Shown piece after piece: positions 62,730-64,000 of a DNA stretch of 64,000 nt (its first letter is position 1; every line of letters begins with the position of its first letter). The notes beneath the pieces were generated by a model that was not told the origin of the DNA, did no database searches, and worked only from the letters and a program-made list of their open reading frames with translations. Both the position numbers and the translations under genes were made by a program. This DNA is from Gilliamella sp. ESL0441 (GTDB lineage: Bacteria; Pseudomonadota; Gammaproteobacteria; Enterobacterales; Orbaceae): positions 558,001 to 622,000 of the forward strand of contig NZ_CP048264.1 in NCBI RefSeq assembly GCF_019469185.1, in the 5' to 3' direction.

Positions 62730-63427
62730 CGACTTATCCCTTTTTTGAAATAATTAACTAAACATGAAGCAGTAAAACAAATTATAAAATAAATTGCTGC
62801 TGCAAAAATAATCATAGAATATTTGACTGTGCCGCCTTGCACACTACCAATTTGAGTAACACTTGCACCAAATAGGTCAATTAAACTCATTACATAAACC
62901 AGCGAGGTGTCTTGGAATAAAATAATCCCTTGAGTTAACAGTAATGGAATCATCGATCTAAATGCTTGAGGTAATATAACTAAACGCATTGATTGGCTTT
63001 TAGTCATTCCTAAAGCATAAGCAGCATGATATTGACCTTTAGCAACAGCGCTAATCCCTGCTCGAATAATTTCAGAATAATAAGCGGCTTCAAAAAGTGC
63101 AAAAGCAATCATAGCCGAAGCAATACGCACATCTGCATAAGGAGGAAGATTAAACAAATGTTTAATAACCTGTGGTAGTGCTAAATAGAACCATAACAAC
63201 ACTAATAAAAGTGGAATGGAACGGAATAAATTGACATAGCACTTAGCAAAAACATTGAATATTCTAATGTTTGATAGACGCATTAACGCCAGTACAGTAC
63301 CCCAAACTATGCCAAACACGACAGCAATAAAAGTTATTTTAGTTGTTAACCATAACCCACTTAATAATAATGGATAATTTTCAATGACCAATGAAGGAAT
63401 ATCCGCAATCCAATTAATTAACTGCAT
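62726..63427 (-). CDS. gltK: GltK-like amino-acid ABC transporter permease
   Basis: 233 residues, His/Glu/Gln/Arg/opine-type permease. Membrane segments throughout; motif [28 protein letters not shown] and the ATPase-docking loop [39 protein letters not shown]. Pairs with GltJ-like permease upstream (1-base gap) as a heterodimeric channel. The binding-protein gene (gltI) would lie beyond the window's right end. Confidence 0.9.
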   Translation of the reverse strand: MQLINWIADIPSLVIENYPLLLSGLWLTTKITFIAVVFGIVWGTVLALMRLSNIRIFNVFAKCYVNLFRSIPLLLVLLWFYLALPQVIKHLFNLPPYADVRIASAMIAFALFEAAYYSEIIRAGISAVAKGQYHAAYALGMTKSQSMRLVILPQAFRSMIPLLLTQGIILFQDTSLVYVMSLIDLFGASVTQIGSVQGGTVKYSMIIFAAAIYFIICFTASCLVNYFKKGISR

Positions 63428-63428
63428 A

Positions 63429-64000
63429 TTATCCTCCTTGACTCATATTTGGTAAACGAGTGTACTTTTCAACATTTCGCATAATAAAAAGGACAGCATA
63501 ATTTATTATTACGAAAGCCAGAGTAACACCACACAATACTTCAATAATACAGTTTGTTGCATCATTGATACGTTCAATTTGCCCAATTAAATCAATTAGA
63601 CCAATCGTAGAAGCTACAGAGGAGTTTTTAATAATATTGGTCATCTCTGATGTTAAAGGTGGAATAATCCTACGATAAGCATTTGGTAATAAAATATAGC
63701 GATAAGCCTGTTTGTTAGTCAAACCAAGCGCTATGGCTGCATATCGTTGTCCTTTAGGCAATGTTTGGATGCCGGTTCTTACCTGCTCAGCAATACGAGC
63801 AGAGGTAAACAATCCCAATGCAATAGCGGCAGTAATGAAGGCACTAACATTAGGAGACAATTCAGACATAAACCAAGTTTTAAAACTTCCGCTTAATAAC
63901 TCTGGGAAAAGCATGTACCACAAAAACATTTGTACCAATAAAGGAATATTACGGAATATTTGTACATAGCATCCAGCAAACTTGTTTAACAGCTTGTTGT
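63429..64000 (-). CDS. gltJ: GltJ-like amino-acid ABC transporter permease (5' end outside window)
   Basis: The frame is open from the stop at 63429 to the window edge, at least 190 residues; the N-terminus lies beyond 64000. QIFRNIPLLVQMFLWYMLFPELL, TAAIALGLFTSARIAEQVRTGIQTLPKGQRYAAIALGLTNKQAYRYILLPNAYRRIIPPLTSEM and KNSSVASTIGLIDLIGQ follow E. coli GltJ closely. Inner-membrane half of a glutamate/aspartate importer, complementing the aspartate module at 40.2 kb. Confidence 0.88.
   Translation of the reverse strand, partial: NKLLNKFAGCYVQIFRNIPLLVQMFLWYMLFPELLSGSFKTWFMSELSPNVSAFITAAIALGLFTSARIAEQVRTGIQTLPKGQRYAAIALGLTNKQAYRYILLPNAYRRIIPPLTSEMTNIIKNSSVASTIGLIDLIGQIERINDATNCIIEVLCGVTLAFVIINYAVLFIMRNVEKYTRLPNMSQGG

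Overview
The window is AT-rich chromosomal DNA from a gammaproteobacterium. Most genes have close enterobacterial counterparts in familiar neighbourhoods (glmU-glmS, ftsB-ispD-ispF-truD-pcm, ubiE-ubiB-tatABC, mdtH, yafJ-gmhA, ribH-nusB), but base composition is very low in GC and several partners normally found in these clusters are missing (ubiJ, surE, nlpD-rpoS, thiL). Together with the fermentative/anaerobic genes (fhs, aspartate decarboxylase with its antiporter, HemG) this suggests a host-associated, reduced relative of the enterics, most likely an Orbaceae member such as Gilliamella. That assignment is inference from gene content and composition, not a database match.

Layout. 1-320: 5' part of mlaF. 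0.6-4.5 kb: a methionine-type ABC transporter, with metN-metI in an operon behind an M20 amidohydrolase and metQ divergent. 4.5-10.7 kb: rhodanese, pepN, pncB, asnS. 10.9-13.6 kb: two tandem porin paralogues with elaborate dyad-symmetric upstream regions. 13.6-16.7 kb: mgsA-mdtH facing gmhA-yafJ. 17.0-25.4 kb: ribH-nusB-yfiF, a NadR-like paralogue with a ruined kinase domain, ubiE-ubiB-tatABC, hldE. 25.5-29.6 kb: a lipoprotein pair, gor, an MHS-type transporter. 29.6-33.4 kb: glmU-glmS followed by a decayed serine recombinase. 33.5-38.3 kb: hemG, typA, and fhs overlapping a RnfB-like ferredoxin. 38.4-43.6 kb: sohB, an unknown gene, aspT-aspD. 43.7-52.3 kb: the accessory part of the window, with efflux transporters, a secreted beta-propeller, LysR and TetR regulators, an AraC-MGMT repair protein, an HPP membrane protein whose start codon looks lost, and long gene-poor stretches with decayed sequence; it ends at a tRNA-Ser(UGA). 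52.6-61.9 kb: tusE, ftsB-ispD-ispF-truD-pcm, nadR-pnuC, a DUF4139 protein, recD. 62.0-64.0 kb: gltJKL-type amino-acid ABC transporter, running off the right end.

Themes. (1) Pyridine nucleotide salvage recurs: pncB, nadR-pnuC with a good NadR-box candidate in front, and a second NadR-like protein that keeps the nucleotidyltransferase motifs but has lost the kinase P-loop. (2) Acidic amino-acid use: a glutamate/aspartate ABC importer and an aspartate decarboxylation/antiport module that can generate proton motive force. (3) ADP-heptose supply for LPS: gmhA and hldE. (4) One-carbon metabolism and electron transfer: fhs translationally coupled to a free-standing ferredoxin. No prophage, CRISPR array or intact mobile element was seen.
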